A stretch of 64,000 nucleotides of DNA from Bosea vestrisii (GTDB lineage Bacteria; Pseudomonadota; Alphaproteobacteria; Rhizobiales; Beijerinckiaceae), in contig NZ_CP126307.1 in the NCBI RefSeq assembly GCF_030144325.1, positions 5,360,001-5,424,000 of the forward strand, given 5' to 3'. Shown one piece after another: positions 35,788 through 43,887 of the stretch; position 1 is the stretch's first letter, and each line of letters opens with the position of its first letter. The notes beneath the pieces were generated by a model. It was given only the letters and a program-made list of their open reading frames with translations. It searched no databases and was not told the origin of the DNA. The position numbers and the translations under genes are program-made.

Positions 35788-35903
35788 CTTCATCGGGTGC
35801 CCATGCGGGATAGTCTCGCTCCGGCTGCGCCTGCACCACTGACATTCACCGGTGCGACCCGCGCAATATTGCGACCGAATCGTCGCCCGAGAGACGCCCG
35901 CCC

Positions 35904-36980
35904 ATGAGTGAAACACCCCTCCGGATCGGCGCTCTCGCCCCATTGTCGCGGCCCGGCTGGGTCGAGGCAGGCCAGCATCTGCTCGCCGGGCTCGAATTGG
36001 CCGTGTCCGACGTCAACGGCGCCGGCGGGATCGCCGGAAGACCAATCGAGCTGCTGGTCCGGGACACTGCGGCCGATCAGCAAAAGGCGACGGCCGCCGT
36101 CGATGAACTGGCTGGCCTCGGCGTGGCAGCCCTGGCGGGGGAGTACCACAGTGTTGTTGCCCGCGCTGCCGCGGCCAGGGCCGATGCTCTGCGCCTGCCG
36201 TTCCTGTGCTCGTCGGCGGTGCTCGATGCGCTCACCGAGCAGCCTACCGATTGGGTCGCGCGCATCGCCCCGGCGCAGTCCCGCGGCTGGCGGCTCTACG
36301 CCGATTTCCTGCTCGGTGCGGGGCACCGGCGGATCGCCGTCGCCACCGTGCCGAGCGTCTACTGGGCCTCGGGAACCGGTATTCTGAGGGACCATCTCGC
36401 GCCACGCGGCGGCACGCTCATCGATCTCGACATGGGTTCGCTCACGCCCGCGGCGCTGTGCAACGCCCTCGCAGACAACGGCGCGACGGCCCTGCTGCTT
36501 CTGGTCGGCCACCCGGAGCCGGCGGTGCCGATCGTCAAGGCCGTCCGTACCGACAAACGCCTAGCCGGGATCACGATCGGCGCGCCGGCCGGGCAACCGG
36601 AATTCGCCGAATGGTTGGCATTGCTGGGCGAGGAAGGCACCGGAATCCCGTTCCTGCGCTACCTGCCGGAACAGCTCACCCCGCTTGGCGCGCGAGTCGA
36701 GGTGGCGCTGCGTGACAGGCTGGCCGGTGCGCCGTCCTTCGTCGCCTTCGAGGGCTATGACACGATCGTCGTCCTCGCCGATCTCTTGCGATCTCACGGC
36801 ACGGATCGTGAGGGTATTGCCGGCGCCTGGTCGCGCGTTGCAGTCGAAGGCGCTCGCGGACCAATCCGCTTCTCGCGCACGCCGGGGATCAGCGTCTGGC
36901 AATGGGTCTGGCCGCCGATCCAGGTCGTCGCTCGCGATCCGGCCGCACCCGAGCGCTTCCGGGTCCTGCGTGCCGGCTGA
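35904..36980 (+). CDS. Solute-binding-fold protein without signal peptide (AmiC-like?)
   Basis: This 358-residue protein is a periplasmic-binding-protein type I fold (PLRIGALAPLSRPGWVEAGQ, GLELAVSDVNGAGGIAGRPI, ELLVRDTAADQQKATAAVDE, and GEYHSVVARAAAARADAL). It begins directly with the first strand and has no export signal. No in-frame start upstream supplies one. It is alone, without transporter genes. Proteins like AmiC are cytoplasmic sensors of this type that regulate expression, so a sensory role is possible. The fold is clear, the role is inference. Confidence 0.8.
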   Translation: MSETPLRIGALAPLSRPGWVEAGQHLLAGLELAVSDVNGAGGIAGRPIELLVRDTAADQQKATAAVDELAGLGVAALAGEYHSVVARAAAARADALRLPFLCSSAVLDALTEQPTDWVARIAPAQSRGWRLYADFLLGAGHRRIAVATVPSVYWASGTGILRDHLAPRGGTLIDLDMGSLTPAALCNALADNGATALLLLVGHPEPAVPIVKAVRTDKRLAGITIGAPAGQPEFAEWLALLGEEGTGIPFLRYLPEQLTPLGARVEVALRDRLAGAPSFVAFEGYDTIVVLADLLRSHGTDREGIAGAWSRVAVEGARGPIRFSRTPGISVWQWVWPPIQVVARDPAAPERFRVLRAG

Positions 36981-36994
36981 AAGTGCATGGAGAT

Positions 36995-37023
36995 GCCGGC
37001 CGCGCCAATTGAGCGCGGCCGGC
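36995..37023. terminator. Bidirectional hairpin between convergent genes
   Basis: GCCGGCCGCGC (36995-37005) pairs perfectly with GCGCGGCCGGC (37013-37023) over a seven-base loop. It separates the binding-fold gene and the convergent pyrE, serving both. Confidence 0.75.
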
Positions 37024-37033
37024 CTGATAATCC

Positions 37034-37744
37034 TCAGCCGGTCTTGGCCTGGTTGAAGTCCGAGATTCCGCCATGGGCGGCCGACCACTTGGCCGGCTCG
37101 TTCAGGAAGCTCTCGACCTCGGCCAGCACTTTCGGCTCGAAATGGCCGCTCGCCTTGGCGACCTTGAGCACGTCCCACCAGGTGGTGAGATAGTGCAGGC
37201 CGACGCCGATCTCCTTCATCATCTCGCGGCCTTGCGGGAAGATGTCGTAGTAGAACAGCACGAAGCAGTGATCGACCTTGGCGCCAGCGTCGCGCAGGGC
37301 CTTGCAGAAATTGACCTTGCTGCCGCCATCGGTGGCGAGATCCTCGACCAGCAGCGTGCGCGCGCCCTCGACCACCTCGCCCTCGATCTGGGCGTTGCGG
37401 CCGAAGCCCTTGGGCTTCTTGCGGACATACTGCATCGGCAGCGACAGCCGGTCGGAAATCCAGGCGGCGAAGGGGATGCCGGCTGTCTCGCCGCCGGCGA
37501 CGATGTCGATCGATTCATAGCCGATATCGCGCACGATCGTCGTCGCCGCGAAGTCGATCAACGAGGAGCGCAAACGCGGGAACGAGATGATCTTGCGGCA
37601 GTCGATATAGACCGGGCTCGCCCAGCCGGAGGTGAAGATGAAGGGCTTGTCGCTGTAGAAGTGGACCGCCTTGATCTCGAGCAGCATCTTGGCCGCTTCG
37701 AGCGCGATGGTCTCCCGGTCGACCGGCATGTAAAGATTCGACAT
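37034..37744 (-). CDS. pyrE: Orotate phosphoribosyltransferase
   Basis: This 236-residue type I phosphoribosyltransferase makes OMP from orotate and PRPP in UMP synthesis. It has HFYSDKPFIFTSGWASPVYI and DCRKIISFPRLRS in the N-terminal part, the YVRKKPKGFGRNAQIEGEVV flexible loop region, and the PRPP motif TLLVEDLATDGGSKVNF. It starts at 37744 (MSNLYMPVDRET), with CTGGAG upstream. It is divergent from pyrC over about 240 bp, which may be the shared promoter region. Confidence 0.95.
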   Translation of the reverse strand: MSNLYMPVDRETIALEAAKMLLEIKAVHFYSDKPFIFTSGWASPVYIDCRKIISFPRLRSSLIDFAATTIVRDIGYESIDIVAGGETAGIPFAAWISDRLSLPMQYVRKKPKGFGRNAQIEGEVVEGARTLLVEDLATDGGSKVNFCKALRDAGAKVDHCFVLFYYDIFPQGREMMKEIGVGLHYLTTWWDVLKVAKASGHFEPKVLAEVESFLNEPAKWSAAHGGISDFNQAKTG

Positions 37745-37982
37745 GGTCTCGTTCTCCAGGGCCAGCGCGCGCCATCCTTCGCCGTTTGCAGGCGTTGGCG
37801 CGGCTCGGATCAAATTCGCAAACGGCCCCTTCTCGACAGGTTGCCGGTGAAGGTCAATCCCCGCTGCGCACTGTCCCCGAGATGATTGCACAGGGGTGCT
37901 CGCGCAGCCCGGGCAGGGCGGTTATGGAAGAGCCGGCTCGCCTTCGGATTCGCAAGGCGGGCGAGAAGCACAGGGGCAGGGC

Positions 37983-39077
37983 ATGAGCGTCACGGAACTC
38001 TTCGGCAGCACTGAAGCCAAGGCAGCCGGCACCTTCGAGACGCTGACGATCCGCCGTCCGGACGACTGGCACGTCCATTTGCGCGACGGCGCCATGCTGA
38101 AGGCGGTGCTGCCTTTCACTGCGGCACAGTTCAAGCGCGGCATCATCATGCCGAACCTGATGCCGCCGGTGACCTCAGTCGATGCCGCGAGCGCCTATCG
38201 CGAGCGCATCCTCGCGGCGCGGCCGGAGGGCAGCGACTTCACCCCGCTGATGACCTGCTATCTCACCGATACGACTCAACCCGACGAGATTGAGCGCGGC
38301 TTCAGGGCCGGCGTCTGGGCCGCCGCCAAGCTTTATCCGGCCGGCGCCACCACCAACGCCCATCACGGCGTCACCAGTATTCCAAAGCTCGCCCCGGTGC
38401 TGGAGCGGATGGAGAAGATCGGCATGCCGGTTCTCGTCCATGGCGAGGCGACCGATCCCGCTGTCGACATCTTCGACCGCGAGGCGGTATTCATGGAAAC
38501 CGAGATGCTGCCGCTCCTGAAGCGGCATCAGGGCCTGAAGGTCGTGGTCGAGCACGTCACCACCGCCGAGACCGTCGATCTGGTACGGGCCCATGCCGGT
38601 CGCGCCGCGGGCACGGTCACGCCGCACCACCTGATCATCAACCGCACGTCGATCTTCCAGGGCGGCCTCCGGCCGCATCTCTACTGCCTGCCGGTCGCCA
38701 AGCGCGAGCGCCATCGCCTTGCTCTGCGCAAGGCGGTGACCGCCGGCGACGGCAATTTCTTCGTCGGCACCGACACCGCCCCGCATCTGCGCGGCGCCAA
38801 GCAGGCCGAATGCTGCTCGGCTGGCGTCTTCGGCGGCGCAACCGCCCTGCAGACCTATGTCCAGGTCTTCGACGAGGAGGGCGCACTTGCCCATTTCGAA
38901 GCCTTCGCCGCGGAGAACGGTGCGCGCTTTTACGGCCTGCCGCTGAACGAGGGCACGGTCACGCTGGAGAAGCGGCCCTGCCGGGTCTCGCCCGCCATCG
39001 CTGTCGGCGAAGAGGACGTCGTCGTCTTCCGCGGCGGCGAGGAACTGCCCTGGTCGCTCGGCGAGGTGAGGGGCTGA
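37983..39077 (+). CDS. pyrC: Dihydroorotase (class II, PyrC type)
   Basis: This 364-residue amidohydrolase of the E. coli PyrC type has RRPDDWHVHLRDGAMLKAVL with zinc-ligand His30 and His32, AAKLYPAGATTNAHHGV with the carboxylated Lys, VLVHGEATDPAVDIFDREA, VVVEHVTTAETVDLV, and the catalytic Asp in FFVGTDTAPHLRGAKQ. It cyclises carbamoyl-aspartate to dihydroorotate. The ATG at 37983 is used. It is divergent from pyrE, so both genes of the same pathway share a control region. Confidence 0.95.
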   Translation: MSVTELFGSTEAKAAGTFETLTIRRPDDWHVHLRDGAMLKAVLPFTAAQFKRGIIMPNLMPPVTSVDAASAYRERILAARPEGSDFTPLMTCYLTDTTQPDEIERGFRAGVWAAAKLYPAGATTNAHHGVTSIPKLAPVLERMEKIGMPVLVHGEATDPAVDIFDREAVFMETEMLPLLKRHQGLKVVVEHVTTAETVDLVRAHAGRAAGTVTPHHLIINRTSIFQGGLRPHLYCLPVAKRERHRLALRKAVTAGDGNFFVGTDTAPHLRGAKQAECCSAGVFGGATALQTYVQVFDEEGALAHFEAFAAENGARFYGLPLNEGTVTLEKRPCRVSPAIAVGEEDVVVFRGGEELPWSLGEVRG

Positions 39078-39090
39078 GCCGGAGCCGCGC

Positions 39091-40377
39091 TCAGCCGACC
39101 GCGGCCGGCTCGATCAGCCTGGCGAGGTTGAGCAATTGCCGGTCGCGCCCGGCGACGGCGCTCAGCATCAGCCCGCCCGACAGCTTGTCGCCGAGCGGCA
39201 TCGGCAGCGAGATCGAGCACAGGTCGAACAGGTTGCCGAAGGCCGGGTTGCGCAGGATCAGGCGGTTGGCCGTGTGGAAGGCCTCGTCGTCGGCCTCCAT
39301 CGCGGCGATCGTCGGCGCCTCGATCGGCACGGTCGGCGCGAGGAAACCGTCGAGGCCGTCGAGCAGGGCGGCGAGCCTTCCGATCAGCGCCCGGCGCCTC
39401 TCCATGGCGATGATGTAGTCGGCCGCCTTGCAGGGCACGCCGATGGCGATGCGCGCCGCGACGCGCCGGTCATAGGCGTCGCCCTTGCTGGCCATCAGGT
39501 CGCGATGCACCGCAGAGGCCTCGACCGTGACGAGCGGCACCGGGCCGATCGCGAACATCTCCTTGTAGAGCCCGTCGAAATCGACCGGCTCGACCGCGAT
39601 GCCGAGCCGCGTCACGCGCTCGATCGCCGCCTCATAGGCCCTGGCGACGGAGGGATCGGCCTCGGCCAGGAAGCCGCCACGCGCCACGCCGAGCCGGATG
39701 CGGCCGGCGGAGATGCCGTCTTCGAGCGCGAAGGGCCGGTCGGCCAGCACCGACAGCAGGCGCGCGCAACCGGCGACGTCCTTGGCCAGCGGGCCGATCG
39801 AGTCGAGGCTCGGCGCCAGCGGGAAGCAGCCCTCGGCCGGAACCGTGTTGTGCGTCGGCTTCATCCCGGTGATGCCGTTGAAGGCGGCGGGGATGCGGCA
39901 GGAGCCGCCGGTATCGGTGCCGACGGTCAGCTCCGACGTGCCTTCCGCCACCGAGACCGCCGCGCCGGAGGAGGAGCCGCCGGGGATGCGCGCCTTGTCG
40001 AGCGCGCTGCCCGGCGTGCCGAAGGTGGTGTTGAGGCCGATGCCGGAGAAGGCGAACTCGGTCATGTTGGTCTTGCCGATGATCACCGCGCCGGCCCGGC
40101 GCAGCCGCGCCACCGACGGTGCGTCCTGAGCCGCCGGAGCTGCGCCCTTGAGCGCGCTGGATCCGGCCCAGGTCGTGACGCCCTTCACGTCGAGCAGGTC
40201 CTTGACCGAGACGATGGTGCCGTCGAGCGGGCTGAGCTCGAGGCCGGCCTCGCGCCGGCGGTCGGCGGCGTCGGCCTCGGCCCGCGCCGTATCGAGCAGG
40301 AGCTTGGTGAACACCGGGGCGCCGTCACCGATGCGGGCGAGATTGGTTTCGAGCTTGTCGCGAACGCTGCGGGACAT
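39091..40377 (-). CDS. Amidase (amidase signature family)
   Basis: This 428-residue amidase has the Ser-cisSer-Lys triad: Lys59 in GTIVSVKDLLDVKG, cis-Ser in RIPGGSSSGAA (residues 131-140) and nucleophile Ser159 in VGTDTGGSCRIPAAFNG. The length and the motif order match family members that act on small amides or as GatA-like enzymes, but no GatB/GatC genes are near, so a free amidase is likely. It is convergent with pyrC. The substrate is unknown. Confidence 0.9.
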   Translation of the reverse strand: MSRSVRDKLETNLARIGDGAPVFTKLLLDTARAEADAADRRREAGLELSPLDGTIVSVKDLLDVKGVTTWAGSSALKGAAPAAQDAPSVARLRRAGAVIIGKTNMTEFAFSGIGLNTTFGTPGSALDKARIPGGSSSGAAVSVAEGTSELTVGTDTGGSCRIPAAFNGITGMKPTHNTVPAEGCFPLAPSLDSIGPLAKDVAGCARLLSVLADRPFALEDGISAGRIRLGVARGGFLAEADPSVARAYEAAIERVTRLGIAVEPVDFDGLYKEMFAIGPVPLVTVEASAVHRDLMASKGDAYDRRVAARIAIGVPCKAADYIIAMERRRALIGRLAALLDGLDGFLAPTVPIEAPTIAAMEADDEAFHTANRLILRNPAFGNLFDLCSISLPMPLGDKLSGGLMLSAVAGRDRQLLNLARLIEPAAVG

Positions 40378-40467
40378 CGGACGGACCTGGCTGGTGGACG
40401 GGCGCGCGGCGAAAGCTGCGCCCGTCTGGTTAGCGCATTCCGGAGCCGAAGAAACCCCGCGCCCGGC

Positions 40468-41415
40468 TCATGCCGCAACGTCGTGGGCGATGGGCAGGTC
40501 CGGCTTGCGCTGGAGCAGGTCGTTCGCGGCAAAGATCTCCGCCAGCCAGTCGACGAAGACCCGCACCTTGTTCGAAAGGTGCCGGTTGGGCGGGTAGATG
40601 ATGTGAAGTGGCTTCGGCGCGGTGCACCAGTCGGTCAGGACCGGCACGAGCCGTCCGGAGGCGATGTGTGCCTGCGCCATGAAAGTCGGCACCTGCATGA
40701 CGCCCATCCCCGCAAGCCCGGCGGCGAGATAGCCGGTGCCCTCGTTCAGCGAGATGACATAGTTGCCGTGGATCTCGATGGTCTCGCTGGTGCCGGCGAA
40801 GGTGAAGGGCAGGATGCGGCTGGTGCCAGCCCGCCGATAGCCGACGGCGAGATGGCCATTCTCCAGGTCGCGCGGATGCCGGGGCGTGCCGTGCTTGGCC
40901 AGATAGTCCGGCGTCGCGCAGGTGATCAGCATCATCTGGCCGATGCGGCGGGCGATCAGGCTCTGATCGTCGATCGCACCCGCCCGCACGGCGAGGTCGA
41001 GATTCTCGCCAACCAGATCGGCAGGCCGATCGGACAGCCCCATATCGACCTGGATCTCGGGATAGCGCGCCAGGAATTGCGGCAGCGCCGGCAGGATGAT
41101 GTCGGTCGCGAGCGGCACGCTGACATCGATGCGCAGGCGCCCGCTCGGACGCGCCTGCGACGAGGTCATGCTCTGGTCGAGCTCGTCGATCTCGCCGAGG
41201 ACGCGCAGCGCCCGCTCGTAATAGGCGGCGCCGTCCATGGTCACGGTGACGCGCCGCGTCGTGCGGTTGAGCAATTGCGCCCGCAAATGCCCCTCGAGCT
41301 GCTGGATCAGCTTGGTCACGGTCGGCTTCGGCAGGTCGAGTAGCTGCGCCGCACGGGTGAAGGTGCCGACTTCGACGACGCGCACGAAGGCGCGCATGGC
41401 AGTGAGCTGGTCCAT
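40468..41415 (-). CDS. LysR family transcriptional regulator
   Basis: This 315-residue protein has the N-terminal LysR helix-turn-helix (residues ~1-60: MDQLTAMRAFVRVVEVGTFT, RAAQLLDLPKPTVTKLIQQL, EGHLRAQLLNRTTRRV) and the effector-binding domain (SGRLRIDVSVPLATDIILPA, EIQVDMGLSDRPADLVGENL). It is divergent from a hydrolase/RND efflux unit and a palindrome lies between them. LysR regulators of this layout usually control the divergent genes; here it would be an efflux response to an unknown effector. Confidence 0.92.
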   Translation of the reverse strand: MDQLTAMRAFVRVVEVGTFTRAAQLLDLPKPTVTKLIQQLEGHLRAQLLNRTTRRVTVTMDGAAYYERALRVLGEIDELDQSMTSSQARPSGRLRIDVSVPLATDIILPALPQFLARYPEIQVDMGLSDRPADLVGENLDLAVRAGAIDDQSLIARRIGQMMLITCATPDYLAKHGTPRHPRDLENGHLAVGYRRAGTSRILPFTFAGTSETIEIHGNYVISLNEGTGYLAAGLAGMGVMQVPTFMAQAHIASGRLVPVLTDWCTAPKPLHIIYPPNRHLSNKVRVFVDWLAEIFAANDLLQRKPDLPIAHDVAA

Positions 41416-41442
41416 CGCAATCCTCGGACGATGCAGCGATTG

Positions 41443-41456
41443 TTTCCGTACAGAAA
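41443..41456. promoter_or_regulatory. Possible LysR binding site
   Basis: TTTCCGTACAGAAA is a near-perfect palindrome (TTTC/GAAA with a G-T-A-C centre). It is 28 bp upstream of the LysR start and 87 bp before the hydrolase gene, the typical place for LysR autocontrol and activation. Confidence 0.45.
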
Positions 41457-41542
41457 TAATGTAGGAGCAGATCGGCGGTTTATTAAGGGAACAGCATCAC
41501 CTAAATCGTGATGCACCGCAACATTCGTCAGTCGCCACCGTC

Positions 41543-42379
41543 ATGCTCGCTCCCTCCACCCCCGAAAGCCGCTATCGCCGCGCCGTCTTCTGGCGCGAGC
41601 AGAGCGTGCAGGCCGGGCGCGAGAAGCTCGCCGGCCGGCTCTATGCTCCGGCGGCCGTGCCGGACGAGGCCGGCCTCGTCGTCCATCTGCATGGCGGCAC
41701 CTTCGACAGCGGCACTCTTGCCTCGGGCGAAGCTGTCGCGACCACGCTGGCGGAGGCCGGCTCGATCGTGATCTCGCTGCCTTATCCGCTGGCTCCCGCC
41801 AATCCGTTTCCGCAGGCGCTCGAGGCGACCTATGCGGCACTGGAGAAGATCGCCCACGACAGGGCGCGCTGGGTCGGCAAGCACGCACCGCTCTATGTGG
41901 CGGGCGAGGAGGCCGGCGGCAATCTCGCCGCGGCGCTCGCCATGATGGCGCGCGACCGGCATGGACCGGCGCTCGCCGGCCAGATCCTGTTCTCGCCGAT
42001 GCTCGATTCCTGCCTCGGCACCTATTCCTTCCGCAACGCCGCGGCCGGGCCGGTCGGCTGCCGCTGGGCCGATGGCTGGCATGCCTATCTCGGCTCGCCG
42101 GAGAAGGCGGCACACCCCTACGCCACGCCGGTCAATGCCGCGCGGCTCTCCGGTCTTGCCCCGGCCCTGATCGTCACGGCCGAGGACGACCTGCTGCGCG
42201 ACGAGAGCATCACTTATGCCGGCCGGCTGAAGGCGGCCGGTGTCGATACCACCATCCGCGTCGTCGGCGCGCCGAGCCGCTGGCCGGACGCTTTCGCCGA
42301 GGGCCCGTGCGACGGCTCCTGCCTCTGCGCGGCCTGTCATCACATCAGCGAGTTCTTCACCGCGACCGCTCCGCCCTAG
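41543..42379 (+). CDS. Alpha/beta hydrolase-fold protein lacking the nucleophile serine
   Basis: This 278-residue protein belongs to the hormone-sensitive-lipase group: VVHLHGGTFDSGT oxyanion motif, SLPYPLAPANPFPQALEATY, and the acid region LIVTAEDDLLRDESITYAGR. Where family members have the nucleophile elbow GDSAGG, the sequence is GEEAGGNLAAAL: Glu123 replaces Ser. The C-terminal His region is also unusual (CDGSCLCAACHHISEFF). It is probably not an esterase. It lies 55 bp before the RND adaptor gene and is divergent from LysR, so it may serve the efflux unit in a non-catalytic role. Confidence 0.85.
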   Translation: MLAPSTPESRYRRAVFWREQSVQAGREKLAGRLYAPAAVPDEAGLVVHLHGGTFDSGTLASGEAVATTLAEAGSIVISLPYPLAPANPFPQALEATYAALEKIAHDRARWVGKHAPLYVAGEEAGGNLAAALAMMARDRHGPALAGQILFSPMLDSCLGTYSFRNAAAGPVGCRWADGWHAYLGSPEKAAHPYATPVNAARLSGLAPALIVTAEDDLLRDESITYAGRLKAAGVDTTIRVVGAPSRWPDAFAEGPCDGSCLCAACHHISEFFTATAPP

Positions 42380-42434
42380 CGCGCTGCTGCCGCCCCGCCT
42401 TTCGATTTTTCTCTTCCGAACAAGGAATGAACCC

Positions 42435-43653
42435 ATGATTCAGGGAACGATCCGTCACGTCCTGTTGGGCGTCACTCTCGCCGCCGGCGTCTCGCTCGCG
42501 GCGCTGGCCGTCGCCGTCAATGGCTCGGGCAAGGCGCAGGGCGATACCGCCCCCGCCGCACCGCCAGCCACGCCGGTTTCCGTCGCGCTGGTCGAGCAAC
42601 GCGCGCTGGTCGCCTGGGCCGAGTTCTCCGGCCGGCTCGAGGCGATCGAGCGCGTCGAGATCCGCTCGCGCGTCTCCGGCGTGGTCGAGCAGGTGCATTT
42701 TTCGCAAGGCGCGCTGGTCAAGCAGGGCGACCTGCTCGTCAGTATCGACCAGGCGCCCTACCAGGCCGAGTTCGAGCGGGCCCAGGCGCAGTTGCTCGCC
42801 GCCGAGGGCGCGCGTTGCGCTCGCCGCGGGCGAGCACGAGCGCGGCCAGAAGCTGATGTCGACGCATAACGTCTCGCAGCGCGACCTCGACACCAGGCTG
42901 AATGCACTGCGCGAGGCGCAGGCGAACGAGCGTGCGATCCGCGCCGCCCTGCAGTCGGCCAGGCTGAACCTGGACTACACCCAGATCCGCGCCCCGATCG
43001 GCGGCCGTATCGGCCGGCTCGAGGTCACCGTCGGCAATCTCGTCGCCGCCGGGGCCAATGCGCCGCTGCTGACCACACTCGTCTCGGTCGATCCGGTCTA
43101 TGCCGGCTTCAACGCCGACGAAGGCTCGCTGCTCAAGGCGCTGGCGACCCTGCCGGCTGAAGCTGGCAAGCCGCGCGACCTCAAGCGCATCCCGGTGCAG
43201 ATGACGACCGCGGCGAACGAGGCTGCGCCGGTCTCCGGCCATCTCAACTTCGTCGACAACGGCATCGATGCCGCAACCGGCACGGTCCGCGTCCGGGCGA
43301 TCTTCGACAACCAGGACGGCGCGCTGATGCCCGGCCAGTTCGTGCGCCTGCGCATGGGCCAGGCCAAGTCCGAGCCGGCGCTGGTCATCAACGAGCGCGC
43401 CGTCGGCACCGACCAGAACAAGAAGTTCGTCTTCGTCGTCGGCAAGGACCACAAGGCGCAATGGCGCGAGGTTACCCTCGGCACCGCCGCCGAGGGCCTG
43501 CGCATCGTCACCAGCGGACTGGAGGCCGGCGAGCAGATCGTCGTCAACGGCCTGCAGCGCATCCGCCCGGGCGCCACCGTCGCGCCCGAGCAGGTGCCGA
43601 TGGCCGAGCGTTCCGAGCTGAAGAAGTCCACGACCGAGCTCGCGCAGCGCTGA
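42435..43653 (+). pseudogene. Efflux RND periplasmic adaptor subunit, broken by a one-base frameshift
   Basis: An N-terminal membrane anchor/signal (VLLGVTLAAGVSLAALAVAV) precedes the adaptor domains: VEIRSRVSGVVEQVHFSQGA, LVKQGDLLVSIDQAPYQAEF. The frame shifts in a GGG run at 42806-42808. With one G removed it continues AEARVALAAGEHERGQKL, TRLNALREAQANERAIRAAL, DYTQIRAPIGGRIGRLEVTV, and the beta-barrel part to 43653, 405 residues. The subunit bridges the RND pump and an outer-membrane channel. A read error is as likely as true loss, because the intact pump gene follows 234 bp later. Confidence 0.85.
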
Positions 43654-43659
43654 GCCACT

Positions 43660-43810
43660 GCCGTCTTTCCGGGGCAGGCCGAAGGCCTGAGCCCGGAACC
43701 CAGAGCCGATGTCGGCTCCGTGTTGAATGGCCCGATCCCGCGCCTCTGTTCGCAGACGCGTCGGTTCTGGGTTCCGGGCTCTTCGCTGCGCGAAGCCCCG
43801 GAATGACGGC
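43660..43810. repeat. Palindromic intergenic repeat (third type)
   Basis: The ends GCCGTCTTTCCGGGGC and GCCCCGGAATGACGGC are inverted; inside, GAGCCCGGAACCCAGA pairs with TCTGGGTTCCGGGCTC. The 151-bp unit folds into a long hairpin between the adaptor and pump genes. It is unlike the CTCAGGATGAGG type. Confidence 0.8.
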
Positions 43811-43887
43811 GTGGTACCTGATATCCATTTCCCGCTCCGCCGGCCGCTTCGGGACCGGCGGGGCCGCCGCCTTGAAGGGGCACCCAA

